Assembly: GCF_030532915.1 (NCBI RefSeq)
Contig: NZ_JAUNKD010000009.1
Location: forward strand, 1-64,000
Direction of reading: 5' to 3'
Length of the DNA stretch: 64,000 bases
Source: Capnocytophaga sp.
GTDB lineage: Bacteria; Bacteroidota; Bacteroidia; Flavobacteriales; Flavobacteriaceae
A model generated the notes under the pieces. That model had not been told where the DNA came from and did not search any database. It was given only the letters and a program-made list of their open reading frames with translations. Position numbers and translations under genes: made by a program. Positions 26,983-34,497 of this stretch are shown one piece after another (positions within the stretch are counted from its first letter, which is position 1; the number at the start of each line of letters is the position of its first letter).

Positions 26983-27357
26983 ATGGAAGAGAAAGAATTT
27001 TTAGACAATGAAGAGATTTTCTCAAAAGTTTTGAGAGCAGGCAGAAGAACGTATTTTTTTGACGTAAGAGCTACTCGGGCAAGGGATTATTATTTAACAA
27101 TTACTGAAAGCAAGAAATTCACGCACGACGATGGTTCTTTTCATTATAAGAAACACAAAATTTACCTGTATAAAGAAGATTTTGAGTTGTTTAAAGAGAT
27201 TTTAAATGAAATGACTAATTACGTTTTTGAAGAAAAAGGAGAAGAGGTTATTTCGGAACGCCACCAAAAAGACTTTAAGAAAATTTTTTATCAGGAGCAA
27301 GCCGAAGTAAATGGTTCGTCGCCTTTTACAAAGTTTGATTTTGAAGACATACGATAA
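26983..27357 (+). CDS. DUF3276 / PUR-alpha-like nucleic-acid-binding protein
   Basis: A 124-residue protein of the PUR family, single-strand nucleic acid binders found in Bacteroidetes and spirochaetes. Core pattern: IFSKVLRAGRRTYFFDVRAT, DYYLTITESKK, KHKIYLYKEDFELFKEILNE. The start MEEKEFLDNEEIF is chosen because it gives the family length; the open frame extends 52 codons upstream to 26827 but that part (KKRVKNINFFIKIW) looks untranslated. It stands alone and converges on xerD. Confidence 0.88.
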   Translation: MEEKEFLDNEEIFSKVLRAGRRTYFFDVRATRARDYYLTITESKKFTHDDGSFHYKKHKIYLYKEDFELFKEILNEMTNYVFEEKGEEVISERHQKDFKKIFYQEQAEVNGSSPFTKFDFEDIR

Positions 27358-27387
27358 TTTTAGTATTCTTTTATTTTGTAAAAGTCT

Positions 27388-27417
27388 TGTAGAAGAGAAG
27401 TTTACTTCTCTTTTACA
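27388..27417. terminator. Hairpin between DUF3276 gene and xerD
   Basis: TGTAGAAGAGAAGT (27388-27401) pairs with ACTTCTCTTTTACA (27404-27417), one G-T pair and a two-base loop. It overlaps the last codons of xerD and probably acts in both directions. Confidence 0.7.
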
Positions 27418-28321
27418 GGGCTTTCATTTTTTGTCGCGGGTGGAATTTTAATAACATATCACGCAAGTGTGATTTTTCCACGTGAACGTAAATCTCTGTG
27501 GTTGTGATGCTTTCGTGTCCTAACATTGTTTGAATGGCTCGCAAGTTTGCTCCGTTTTCAAGCAAATGCGTGGCAAACGAATGCCGAAACGTATGCGGAC
27601 TTACTTTTTTCGTTAATCCCGCTTTTTCAACACTTTGTTTGATGATGGTAAAAATCATCGCCCGAGTTAATTGCTTCCCCCGCCGATTTAAAAAAACATA
27701 ATCTTCGTGCCCTTTACTGATTTTTAATGTTTTACGGTGATTATCAACATAACGTTTGATTTCTTTTTTGGTTGCTTCCCCGATGGGAATTAGGCGTTGT
27801 TTGCTTCCTTTTCCCATTACGCGAATGAAATCTTCCTCAAAAAACAAATCGGAAAGCCGTAATGAAACAAGCTCCGAAACCCGCAACCCACAACCGTAAA
27901 GCGTTTCGATAATGGCGCGGTTTCGATGTCCTTCGGTAGTGCTTACATCTATTGAAATCAGTATGTTATCTATTTCTTCCAGCGAAAGTGTATCGGGCAA
28001 TTTCAATCCGATTTTTGGGCTTTCGATGAGGTTCATCGGGTAATCGTCCCTGTTTTTTTCGCTCATCATAAATTTGAAAAAACTTTTCAATGCCGAAATC
28101 ATTCGGGCTTGTGAGCGGGCGTTCAGTTCTTTCGAGGTCTCGTAAATGAATTGCCGTAGGGTGTCAGCCGAAATCGTTTCAGGATTTTCATCAATTTCGT
28201 ATGTTTCCAGATATAAAATGAGCTTTTCAAGGTCTAATCCGTAAGAAATAACTGAATTTTTCGACATTCCTCGCTGAAAAAGCAAATAATTTTGAAATTC
28301 TTCCTTGATTTTATGCCACAT
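27413..28321 (-). CDS. xerD: Tyrosine recombinase XerD-type
   Basis: Site-specific recombinase that resolves chromosome dimers at dif. The 302-residue length and chromosomal setting fit a housekeeping Xer enzyme rather than an integron or phage integrase. Catalytic residues are present: Arg147 in CGLRVSELVSLR, Lys171, His243 and Arg246 in PHTFRHSFATHLL, His269 in LGHESITTT, and Tyr278 in EIYVHV. The N-terminal SAM-like DNA-binding domain covers about residues 1-95. It follows the YkgJ-like gene with a 1-bp gap. XerC versus XerD cannot be separated with certainty here. Confidence 0.92.
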   Translation of the reverse strand: MWHKIKEEFQNYLLFQRGMSKNSVISYGLDLEKLILYLETYEIDENPETISADTLRQFIYETSKELNARSQARMISALKSFFKFMMSEKNRDDYPMNLIESPKIGLKLPDTLSLEEIDNILISIDVSTTEGHRNRAIIETLYGCGLRVSELVSLRLSDLFFEEDFIRVMGKGSKQRLIPIGEATKKEIKRYVDNHRKTLKISKGHEDYVFLNRRGKQLTRAMIFTIIKQSVEKAGLTKKVSPHTFRHSFATHLLENGANLRAIQTMLGHESITTTEIYVHVEKSHLRDMLLKFHPRQKMKAL

Positions 28322-28322
28322 T

Positions 28323-28820
28323 TTACTTTATTTTGATGTTTTCTTTCATTTTTTCAACCACTTTAAACGCAATCGGACAAATTTCCGTGTTTTTAATAGT
28401 TAAATTAGCTATTTGGTAGATTTTTTTACGGTCAGTATGCGGATATTCGCGACAAGCCTTCGGACGAACGTCATAAATCAAGCAATAATTATCCGAAGCC
28501 AAAAACGGACAAGGCATCGACTGAAAAACGAAATCATTATCTTCATCAATTTTTAGATATTTCGCAACAAAATCCGATGGTTTTAAGCGTAAGTGTTTGG
28601 CAATGCGTTCAATATCAATGTTTGTTAAAAGCGGACCTGTGGTTTTGCAGCAATTGGCACAACTCAAACAATCCGTTTCATTCATAATTTCATCGTGAAT
28701 TTCGCCTACCAAATAATCCAAGTTTTTGGGCGGTTTCTTTTTTAACTGGGTAAAAAAACGCTGGTTTTCAGCTTTTTTATCCTTAGATAAAACGGGTAGT
28801 TCAGATAAATTGATATTCAT
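28323..28820 (-). CDS. YkgJ-family cysteine cluster protein
   Basis: A 165-residue cytoplasmic protein with the CxxCxxCC cluster (CLSCANCCKTTGP, about residues 54-66) and the later CPFLASDNYCLIYDVRPKACREYP. The spacing of these cysteines defines the UPF0153/YkgJ family, thought to bind zinc or an Fe-S cluster; its biochemical role is not known. It is cotranscribed with xerD (1 bp apart), a common pairing in Flavobacteriaceae. Confidence 0.9.
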   Translation of the reverse strand: MNINLSELPVLSKDKKAENQRFFTQLKKKPPKNLDYLVGEIHDEIMNETDCLSCANCCKTTGPLLTNIDIERIAKHLRLKPSDFVAKYLKIDEDNDFVFQSMPCPFLASDNYCLIYDVRPKACREYPHTDRKKIYQIANLTIKNTEICPIAFKVVEKMKENIKIK

Positions 28821-28893
28821 TAATAATCTTTTTTTAGGCTAAAAACGTATCTTTTGTGATGGTCACTTTCGGTAGGCTAAATTAAAAATATTT

Positions 28894-28922
28894 TTGTGAA
28901 ATAAAAAAATATTTTACATTTG
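28894..28922 (+). promoter_or_regulatory. Promoter of the frameshifted lipoprotein gene
   Basis: TTG (28894-28896), 18 nt, then TACATTTG (28915-28922). It implies a leader of about 74 nt before the ATG at 29002. Confidence 0.75.
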
Positions 28923-28927
28923 CAACG

Positions 28928-29001
28928 ATAATTTGGACAGAAGGGTGGAAGCCGAAAAACCCATAAAGAGTAGGCAGATAATGTATTAAATTTACTAAAA
29001 G
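28928..29001 (+). promoter_or_regulatory. Possibly structured 5' leader
   Basis: In the leader, GGGT (about 28943-28946) can pair with ACCC (about 28959-28962), and GCC in the loop can pair with GGC downstream near 28973. That is the topology of a small H-type pseudoknot. I could not match it to preQ1 or SAM-II riboswitch consensus. The stems are short, so this is weak. Confidence 0.3.
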
Positions 29002-29360
29002 ATGAAAAAAATTGTTTTATTAGGGTGGCATCTTTGTTTCTCGCAAGTTGTGGTTTTCACAAAGGACTAACAGGAAATGTGAATAGTCATACAACAGAAG
29101 TTGTCTTGTCAAAAAAGAATTTCAAGGTAGTAGATCGAGTTAAAGGAGAGGCTTCTGATTTTTATGTTTTAGGTTTGTTTGGCGGAATGAAAAAATCACT
29201 TATTGAACAAGCAAGAGCCGAAATGCTACAAAAAGCAAATTTGTTAGATTCTTCAAAAGCTATTGTGAATGAGACTGTTGAGATTCATAATGCACAATTT
29301 GTTTTGTTTTCAAAATACACGGTTACAGTTTCTGCAAACGTTGTAGAATTCACAGAGTAG
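29002..29360 (+). pseudogene. Small lipoprotein gene with a one-base frameshift in its signal peptide
   Basis: The frame from ATG 29002 reads MKKIVLLG and then goes out of frame (WHLCFSQ...) to an early stop. The frame from GTG 29025 reads VASLFLASCGFHKGLTG and runs to 29360. Adding one G to the GGG at 29023-29025 would restore MKKIVLLGVASLFLASC, a perfect lipoprotein signal with its lipobox Cys. The 111-residue remainder (QARAEMLQKANLLDSSKAIVN) is of unknown function. A canonical promoter and a terminator frame the gene, so it was functional until recently, is phase-variable, or has a sequencing error. Starting at GTG 29025 would give a very short signal without basic residues. Confidence 0.75.
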
Positions 29361-29388
29361 GCAGAACGTTTTGTTAAGATATTACGAT

Positions 29389-29433
29389 AATAAGTCTTCT
29401 TACAATGTGACAAGGAAGACTTATTGTTTTTTT
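29389..29433 (+). terminator. Terminator of the small lipoprotein gene
   Basis: AATAAGTCTTC (29389-29399) pairs with GAAGACTTATT (29415-29425), then seven T at 29427-29433. It abuts the stop codon of the convergent ABC-F gene. Confidence 0.85.
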
Positions 29434-31303
29434 AAATATTTCCTTCCATTTTTATTGAAAGTTCAAACCAACGCTCTGTTTTTTCTTCCAATTCGGTGAT
29501 AATTTGTTGTAATTTGACTGATTTTTGATGAATTTCGTCCGAATTCAGCATTCCTTCCGAAAATAATTGCTCGATTTCGGTCTTTTTGGCTTCCAAAACG
29601 GGAATTTCCTTCTCCAAACGATTAAATTCTTTCTGTTCGTTGAATGATAGCCCTTTCAATCCGTCTTTTCGCCACGTATTTTTGGTGGTTTCTTTCTTTT
29701 CTGAAGCCGTTTCGGCAGGTGGCGTGCTTTCTTCATACACACGAAAATCGGTATAATTGCCCGGAAAATCTTCGATTACGCCATTTCCGCGAAAGACAAA
29801 CAAATGATCAACGATTTTATCCATAAAATAACGGTCGTGCGAAACTACCACGAGGCAACCCGGATAATCCAACAGGAAATTCTCTAACACATTGAGTGTC
29901 ACGATATCCAAATCGTTGGTGGGTTCGTCCAGAATTAAAAAATTCGGATTTTGAATCAGCACGGTGCATAAATAAAGCCGTTTTAGTTCGCCACCGCTGA
30001 GTTTTTCAACGTAGTCGTGTTGTTTTTTGCGGTCGAACAGAAAACGCTCCAACAATTGTGCCGCCGACAGCGTTCGTCCTTTGAGCAGCGGAATGTATTC
30101 GCCATATTTTTGAATAACTTCGATAACTTTCTGACCTTCTTTAACTTCGATGCCCACCTGCGTGTAATAACCGAATTTGATGGTGTCGCCGATAACGATT
30201 TTTCCGTTGTCGGGCTGTATTTTTTGTGTTAAAAGATTCAAGAAAGTGGATTTTCCCGTACCGTTTTTGCCGATAATCCCAATGCGTTCCCCACGCAGAA
30301 AATTATAATCAAACTTATTGAGGATTAGAAGATTATCAAACTTTTTACTTACGTTGTGAAATTCCACGATTTTGCTTCCCAAACGTTCCATATTGATTTC
30401 CAACTGCACCACGTGTTCTTTTCGGCGTTTGTGAGCTTGTTCCTTAATTACGTAAAAATCATCAATACGCGATTTTGATTTGGTGGTTCGGGCTTTGGGT
30501 TGGCGTCGCATCCAGTCCAATTCCTTAACGTACAGGTTTTTAGCTTTTTCAACACTGGCTTGTTCTTGGGCAAGTCGGAGCTCTTTCTTTTCCAAAAAAT
30601 AGGAATAATTTCCTTTGTACGTAAAAAGTTCGCCGTTGTCAAGTTCTATGATTTCGTTGCAAACGCGTTCCAAAAAATAGCGGTCGTGCGTTACCAAAAA
30701 TAGGGTAATGTTTTCTTTGGCAAAGAATTGTTCGAGCCACTCAATCATCTCTAAATCAAGGTGATTGGTAGGTTCGTCCAGAATCAATAAATCGGGTTTG
30801 CTGATGAGAACGTTTGCCAAAGCGAGGCGTTTTTTTTGTCCCCCCGAAAGGTTTTTGATTTTCAGTTGCAGGTTGTCGAGTTTCAGCCGCGAAAGGATTT
30901 GCTTGTACTGCGTTTCAAAATCCCACGCATTGTGTAACTCCATTTTTTCGAAGGCTTTTTGATAAGCGGTTTCGTTTTCGGGGTGTTGCAAAGCGTGTTC
31001 ATATTCCTGAATTATGGTCAAAATTGGGTTTTCAACCGAAAAAATCGTCTGTTCGATGGTCAAATTTTCATCAAATTCAGGATTTTGCGACAAAAAAGCG
31101 ATGTGAATGCCGTTTCTGGATACTACTTTTCCGCTGTCGGGTTGGTCTTTTCCTGAAATAATGTTCAAAAGTGTGGTTTTTCCGGTTCCATTTTTGGCAA
31201 CAAAGGCAATTTTTTGGTCTTTATTGATGCCAAAAGAGATATTTTGGAACAAAACACGCTCCCCGAACGATTTTGAAATGTTTTCTACGGATAATAAATT
31301 CAT
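29432..31303 (-). CDS. ABC-F family ATPase (Uup-like)
   Basis: A 623-residue soluble protein with two ABC ATPase domains and no membrane segments. Domain 1: Walker A AKNGTGKTTLL, signature LSGGQKKRLALA, Walker B LLILDEPTNHLDLEM. Domain 2: Walker A GKNGTGKSTFL, signature LSGGELKRLYL, Walker B LILDEPTNDLDI. The interdomain linker is helical and the C-terminus is a coiled coil (about residues 555-615), as in Uup, which acts on ribosomes or branched DNA. ABC-F proteins work in translation rather than transport. Exact subgroup is uncertain. Confidence 0.9.
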   Translation of the reverse strand: MNLLSVENISKSFGERVLFQNISFGINKDQKIAFVAKNGTGKTTLLNIISGKDQPDSGKVVSRNGIHIAFLSQNPEFDENLTIEQTIFSVENPILTIIQEYEHALQHPENETAYQKAFEKMELHNAWDFETQYKQILSRLKLDNLQLKIKNLSGGQKKRLALANVLISKPDLLILDEPTNHLDLEMIEWLEQFFAKENITLFLVTHDRYFLERVCNEIIELDNGELFTYKGNYSYFLEKKELRLAQEQASVEKAKNLYVKELDWMRRQPKARTTKSKSRIDDFYVIKEQAHKRRKEHVVQLEINMERLGSKIVEFHNVSKKFDNLLILNKFDYNFLRGERIGIIGKNGTGKSTFLNLLTQKIQPDNGKIVIGDTIKFGYYTQVGIEVKEGQKVIEVIQKYGEYIPLLKGRTLSAAQLLERFLFDRKKQHDYVEKLSGGELKRLYLCTVLIQNPNFLILDEPTNDLDIVTLNVLENFLLDYPGCLVVVSHDRYFMDKIVDHLFVFRGNGVIEDFPGNYTDFRVYEESTPPAETASEKKETTKNTWRKDGLKGLSFNEQKEFNRLEKEIPVLEAKKTEIEQLFSEGMLNSDEIHQKSVKLQQIITELEEKTERWFELSIKMEGNI

Positions 31304-31452
31304 TTTTGGGTTGAAAATTACATAATTCCGCGCAAAGATATAAAATTAAATGTTTTTAACCATACAATCGGGAAGAATTGAGCGTTTCAAAAATGAATTT
31401 TAATAAAACCGAAAAAGTAGGGGATTGGGCTTTTTGAAAAAAGCTAATGCCT

Positions 31453-31896
31453 TTATATTGAGTGTATTTGCTGAACCAAATCCCAAAGATGTTCAGCTTT
31501 TAATCGATTAACGGATGTGTACTGCTGGGTGTTTTGGGTTTGATAGGTGGATGTCCAAATGATTTGAAAATCATTGTCGTTGCCAATTTTTTCGATTGTT
31601 TTGACAGTTTCGCCCCGAGTTCGTGATGTGCAAAAAATAATGTTACAACCCAACTGAGTAAGGTCGCCAAGCCGTTCTTTTAGCAAAGAATCCGGATTTC
31701 CTTCACTTTCAATACCAATTTTTTGTGAATTGATTTGCACTACGAATCTAAAATCGCCCTCGGAGGGGATTTTTTCTTGTTTTTTGTCGAGATTTTGCAA
31801 TTCAGGATATTTTTCAATGAGCATTTGTGCCAATATTCGCAAAGTTTCTGTTTTTCCGGTGTTTCCGTTGTTTGATAGCGCAATGATTGTCTTCAT
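31453..31896 (-). CDS. Small P-loop protein of unknown function
   Basis: A 147-residue protein opening MKTIIALSNNGNTGKTETLR, a P-loop of the GxxxxGKT type near the N-terminus as in ParA/MinD-like or kinase-like NTPases. Segments such as KIGIESEGNPDSLLKERLGD and CNIIFCTSRTRGETVKTIEK suggest a compact Rossmann-like nucleotide-binding fold. It lacks a clear deviant Walker A lysine, so I do not call it ParA. It lies downstream of folA, behind a strong promoter and a terminator-like hairpin that also frame a candidate small RNA with a tetranucleotide repeat. Confidence 0.7.
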   Translation of the reverse strand: MKTIIALSNNGNTGKTETLRILAQMLIEKYPELQNLDKKQEKIPSEGDFRFVVQINSQKIGIESEGNPDSLLKERLGDLTQLGCNIIFCTSRTRGETVKTIEKIGNDNDFQIIWTSTYQTQNTQQYTSVNRLKAEHLWDLVQQIHSI

Positions 31897-31934
31897 AATT
31901 TTTTAGTTTTGTCGGAATTTCTTCAAATAATTCA

Positions 31935-31979
31935 TAAAAAAATCTACCTCAAGGCAGTTTTCCCACTTTGAAGCAGATT
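31935..31979 (-). terminator. Terminator between folA and the P-loop gene
   Basis: On the minus strand AATCTGCTTCAAAG (31966-31979) pairs with CTTGAGGTAGATT (31941-31953), with wobble and one bulged base, then a T-run of seven. It ends about 40 bp before the P-loop gene start, so it either ends folA transcripts or attenuates the P-loop gene. Confidence 0.7.
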
Positions 31980-32010
31980 GTATTTTTTGTAAATTTAAGT
32001 ATGTGTCAGT

Positions 32011-32033
32011 GCTTGCTTGCTTGCTTGCTTGCT
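32011..32033. repeat. Tetranucleotide repeat (GCTT)5
   Basis: Five perfect GCTT units plus GCT, read as AAGC on the minus strand. It lies 10-30 nt downstream of the predicted start of transcription. Such tracts change length by replication slippage. Confidence 0.95.
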
Positions 32034-32048
32034 GTAAAATATGACTTG

Positions 32049-32079
32049 CAAAGATAGTGAAATTTAACATAGTTTGCAA
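32049..32079 (-). promoter_or_regulatory. Promoter between folA and the P-loop gene
   Basis: On the minus strand TTG (32077-32079), 20 nt, then TATCTTTG (32049-32056), an exact consensus match immediately after the folA stop codon. Confidence 0.8.
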
Positions 32080-32088
32080 ATTTTTTAG

Positions 32089-32580
32089 TTATTTTTTTCG
32101 GGTGTAAGTTTCAAAAGTAAAATCGTGTGCGTGCTTTTCGTCTGCCGAAATGCGTTGTGAAAAAACCAATTTCCATTGTTGGGGCGATAGGCTCGGGAAA
32201 AAAGCATCGGCATTGTTAAACGTGGCGTGAACCCGTGTGAGTTCTATTTTGTCAGCAACATTCATCGCCAAGTGATAAATTTCACCACCACCGATAACAT
32301 ACGGATTTTCATCTATTTTGTGGGCTTTTTCAAGAGCTTCTGCCAGTGAGCCGACCACGATGCAACCTTCGGCTTGGTAATCGGTTTGTCGTGTTATGAT
32401 AATATGCGTTCTGCCGGGCAACAGTTTGGGCAAGGTTTCAAAGGTTTTTCGCCCCATAATGATGCAATGCCCTGTGGTTAAGGACTTAAAGCGTTTAAAA
32501 TCTTCCGGCAAATGCCAAAGCAATTCTCCTTTGTATCCCAATGCATTATTTTCAGAAGCAGCTGCAATGAGTGTGGTCAT
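32089..32580 (-). CDS. folA: Dihydrofolate reductase
   Basis: NADPH-dependent reduction of dihydrofolate to tetrahydrofolate; the target of trimethoprim. The 163-residue protein has the usual marks: IAAASENNALGYKGELLWHLPED with the catalytic acid at Asp27, GRKTFETLPKLLPGRTHIIITR for NADPH binding, and the VIGGGEIYH loop. It starts 2 bp after the 2TM protein gene and is cotranscribed with it from the promoter at 33028-33057. Confidence 0.96.
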   Translation of the reverse strand: MTTLIAAASENNALGYKGELLWHLPEDFKRFKSLTTGHCIIMGRKTFETLPKLLPGRTHIIITRQTDYQAEGCIVVGSLAEALEKAHKIDENPYVIGGGEIYHLAMNVADKIELTRVHATFNNADAFFPSLSPQQWKLVFSQRISADEKHAHDFTFETYTRKK

Positions 32581-32582
32581 AA

Positions 32583-32999
32583 TTAATCGGGTTGTTGCGT
32601 AAGCGACTTGTTTTGAGTGTTTAAAAGTTCTTTTTCGGCTTTGGCTTTCTCCTTTTGGAGTTCCTGCTCAATGCTTACTTCCATTTTCAGAAGTTTCTTT
32701 TGTTGCAATTCCACCAAACGTTGGCGGTGCTTTCGTTCCCAATCTTTGCCCATAAACCGATTGACAATGAACACATTCACCACGTGCAACAAAAATAGAA
32801 ACGACCAAGCCAAGATGCCCCAAAGATACCAATTATACGTTACATCGCTGTAAAGCAACTTGTTGATAACCACCATAAAAATACATCCCAGAATGAATAC
32901 CCAGAAGTGGAAAAAAAGCATTTTCTTTTGCTTGATGCGTCGTTGTGCATCTTCAAACAGTTCGTGCTGAGCCGGTTCCATTTTTATTTTATCTTGCAT
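32583..32999 (-). CDS. 2TM-domain membrane protein
   Basis: A 138-residue inner-membrane protein with two hydrophobic helices (FFHFWVFILGCIFMVVINKL, about residues 29-48, and YLWGILAWSFLFLLHVVNVF, about 58-77) and a long charged coiled-coil C-terminus (residues about 90-130). The spacing matches the Bacteroidetes '2TM domain' family, which also occurs fused to LytTR or kinase domains. Its role is unknown. It is first in an operon with folA. Confidence 0.85.
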   Translation of the reverse strand: MQDKIKMEPAQHELFEDAQRRIKQKKMLFFHFWVFILGCIFMVVINKLLYSDVTYNWYLWGILAWSFLFLLHVVNVFIVNRFMGKDWERKHRQRLVELQQKKLLKMEVSIEQELQKEKAKAEKELLNTQNKSLTQQPD

Positions 33000-33027
33000 A
33001 GTTTTTTGTAATTAATTATTATCGTGC

Positions 33028-33057
33028 CAAATGTACAACTTTAAATTAGGATACCAA
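33028..33057 (-). promoter_or_regulatory. Promoter of the 2TM-folA operon
   Basis: On the minus strand TTG (33055-33057), 19 nt, then TACATTTG (33028-33035). The -33 box lies just past the maf stop codon at 33060. Confidence 0.75.
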
Positions 33058-33059
33058 AA

Positions 33060-33629
33060 CTATTTTTGATTTTCAAAACTTTGCAATGTTTCGTAAATTA
33101 AGTGTGTGGGCAAGCCCATTACGTTGTTGTACGAGCCTTCTATATGTGTAACGCCCACCAGCCCAATCCAATCTTGAATGCCGTATGCACCGGCTTTGTC
33201 ATAGGGTTTGTATGTGGTTAGATAAAAATCTATTTCATTGTTTGTTAATTGTTTAAAGCTGACTTTTGTAACGCAACTTACTACTTTTTGCTTTGTGAGA
33301 GAAGAAAAACAAACCGAAGTAATCACCTCGTGTTGTTTGCCCGAAAGCGATTTAAGCATTGCAAAGGCATCGTCATAATTTTGGGGCTTCCCGAGGGCTT
33401 TCCCTTCGTGCCAAACAAGCGTATCGGAAGTTATTACAACTTCGTTTGGCTGTATATCTTTCTGAAAAACAGAGGCTTTTAATATTGCTAGAAAATTTGT
33501 AATTTCTTCACGTTGCAGATTTTTGGGGTAAACTTCTTCAACGGGTTTCAAAACCACTTCGTAATCCAGATTTAGTTCTTCAAAAAATTGTTGTCTGCGT
33601 GGTGAAGCTGATGCCAAAATTATTTTCAT
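33060..33629 (-). CDS. maf: Maf-family nucleotide pyrophosphatase
   Basis: Hydrolyses non-canonical or modified nucleoside triphosphates (dTTP/UTP-type in the YhdE group), a house-cleaning enzyme. The 189-residue protein begins MKIILASASPRRQQFFEELN, the Maf signature S-x-S-P-R-R, and has ITSDTLVWHEGKALGKPQNYDDA and YDKAGAYGIQDWIG. The SDTLV motif corresponds to the YhdE subgroup. It is transcribed ahead of the 2TM-folA operon in the same direction. Confidence 0.93.
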   Translation of the reverse strand: MKIILASASPRRQQFFEELNLDYEVVLKPVEEVYPKNLQREEITNFLAILKASVFQKDIQPNEVVITSDTLVWHEGKALGKPQNYDDAFAMLKSLSGKQHEVITSVCFSSLTKQKVVSCVTKVSFKQLTNNEIDFYLTTYKPYDKAGAYGIQDWIGLVGVTHIEGSYNNVMGLPTHLIYETLQSFENQK

Positions 33630-33785
33630 TAGTTGCTTACTTTATGTTAAAATTTCATTCAATTTATCAGAAAAACGGATTTTTCTGATGGTTTCAGACC
33701 ACAAAGTAAAGAAGAAAATGGCAAAACTAAAAGAAATGTCCGTTTTTTTTCGTAATTTTGAAGCCTTTACCAAATTTATTGAGCA

Positions 33786-34190
33786 ATGAAAAAATACATT
33801 TTTATTTTGATGATTTTTGTTGTAAGTGCTTGTAATCAAAAAGTTACGCAACAAGATTTGCAACATTTAAACGGTTATTGGGAAATTGAAAAAGCCATCA
33901 CGCCCGATAAGCAAGTAAAAGAATATCAGTTGAATACAACTTATGATTATATCGAAATCAATGGTGAAAAAGGTTTCCGAAAGAAAGTATATCCGCAATT
34001 GATGGGCAGGTTCCAAACTAATGATGACAGTGAAACTTTTGAAGTAATTAACGAAGCCAACAGCTTCAAAATGAATTATGAAAACGAAGGAAATCAATGG
34101 ACGGAAACCTTAAAATCAATAAACGAAACCTCGTTTGTGGTGGAAAATGAGGCCGGCATAGAGTATCATTACAAAAGAGTTAAAAATTAA
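33786..34190 (+). CDS. Lipocalin-like lipoprotein
   Basis: A 134-residue lipoprotein: the signal MKKYIFILMIFVVSAC ends in a lipobox Cys at residue 16. The body reads as a small beta-barrel (LNGYWEIEKAITPDKQVKEY, then GRFQTNDDSETFEVINEA and ENEGNQWTETLKSI), similar to lipocalin-like families of Bacteroidetes. The function is unknown. It is the first gene of a plus-strand run with the DUF721 gene 4 bp downstream, then GNAT and uvrB. Confidence 0.8.
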   Translation: MKKYIFILMIFVVSACNQKVTQQDLQHLNGYWEIEKAITPDKQVKEYQLNTTYDYIEINGEKGFRKKVYPQLMGRFQTNDDSETFEVINEANSFKMNYENEGNQWTETLKSINETSFVVENEAGIEYHYKRVKN

Positions 34191-34194
34191 TCTG

Positions 34195-34485
34195 ATGGAA
34201 GGAAACACGCAATCATTATCCACTGTAATTAAGGAACTTATAAAAAGAAATCATTTGGAGTACGGGCTTCACAAAGTGGAAGTTCAAGAAGTTTGGACAC
34301 GCCTAATGGGCAGCCCTATCGCCAAATACACCACCGCTGTGGAACTCAAAGCCGACGTGCTGCACGTGCATTTGTCCTCGCCCGCACTTGCCCAAGAACT
34401 CAGCTACGGAAAAGAAAAAATAATTAAAAACATCAATGAAGAAATGGGCGAAGAAATCGTTACAAAAATATTGTTTTTCAGTTAA
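34195..34485 (+). CDS. DUF721 / DciA-like protein
   Basis: A 96-residue protein of the DUF721 family. The region VQEVWTRLMGSPIAKYTTAVELKADVLHVHLSSPALAQELSYGKEKII, given here only to mark its family pattern, covers residues 29-75. In other bacteria the DUF721 protein DciA loads the replicative helicase DnaB; Bacteroidetes lack DnaC, so this role is plausible. It starts 4 bp after the lipoprotein gene and precedes GNAT by 12 bp. Confidence 0.85.
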   Translation: MEGNTQSLSTVIKELIKRNHLEYGLHKVEVQEVWTRLMGSPIAKYTTAVELKADVLHVHLSSPALAQELSYGKEKIIKNINEEMGEEIVTKILFFS

Positions 34486-34497
34486 TTATAAAGAAAT

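Larger units (their letters stand above)
31935..32043 (-). ncRNA. Candidate small RNA with AAGC repeats
   Basis: A canonical promoter (32049-32079) right after the folA stop and the terminator at 31935-31979 delimit a transcript of about 105 nt with no ORF. It carries five copies of a tetranucleotide (32011-32033) near its 5' end. Alternatively it is the attenuated leader of the P-loop gene. Expression is inferred. Confidence 0.45.

Noticed and set aside
27413..28321. Integrase of a mobile element or integron
   Set aside because: Length, full catalytic set, pairing with the YkgJ-like gene and lack of attachment repeats fit a housekeeping Xer recombinase.
31453..31896. ParA/MinD partition ATPase
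   Set aside because: The N-terminal P-loop GNTGKT is suggestive, but the protein is only 147 residues, lacks the signature deviant Walker A lysine and has no ParB partner nearby.
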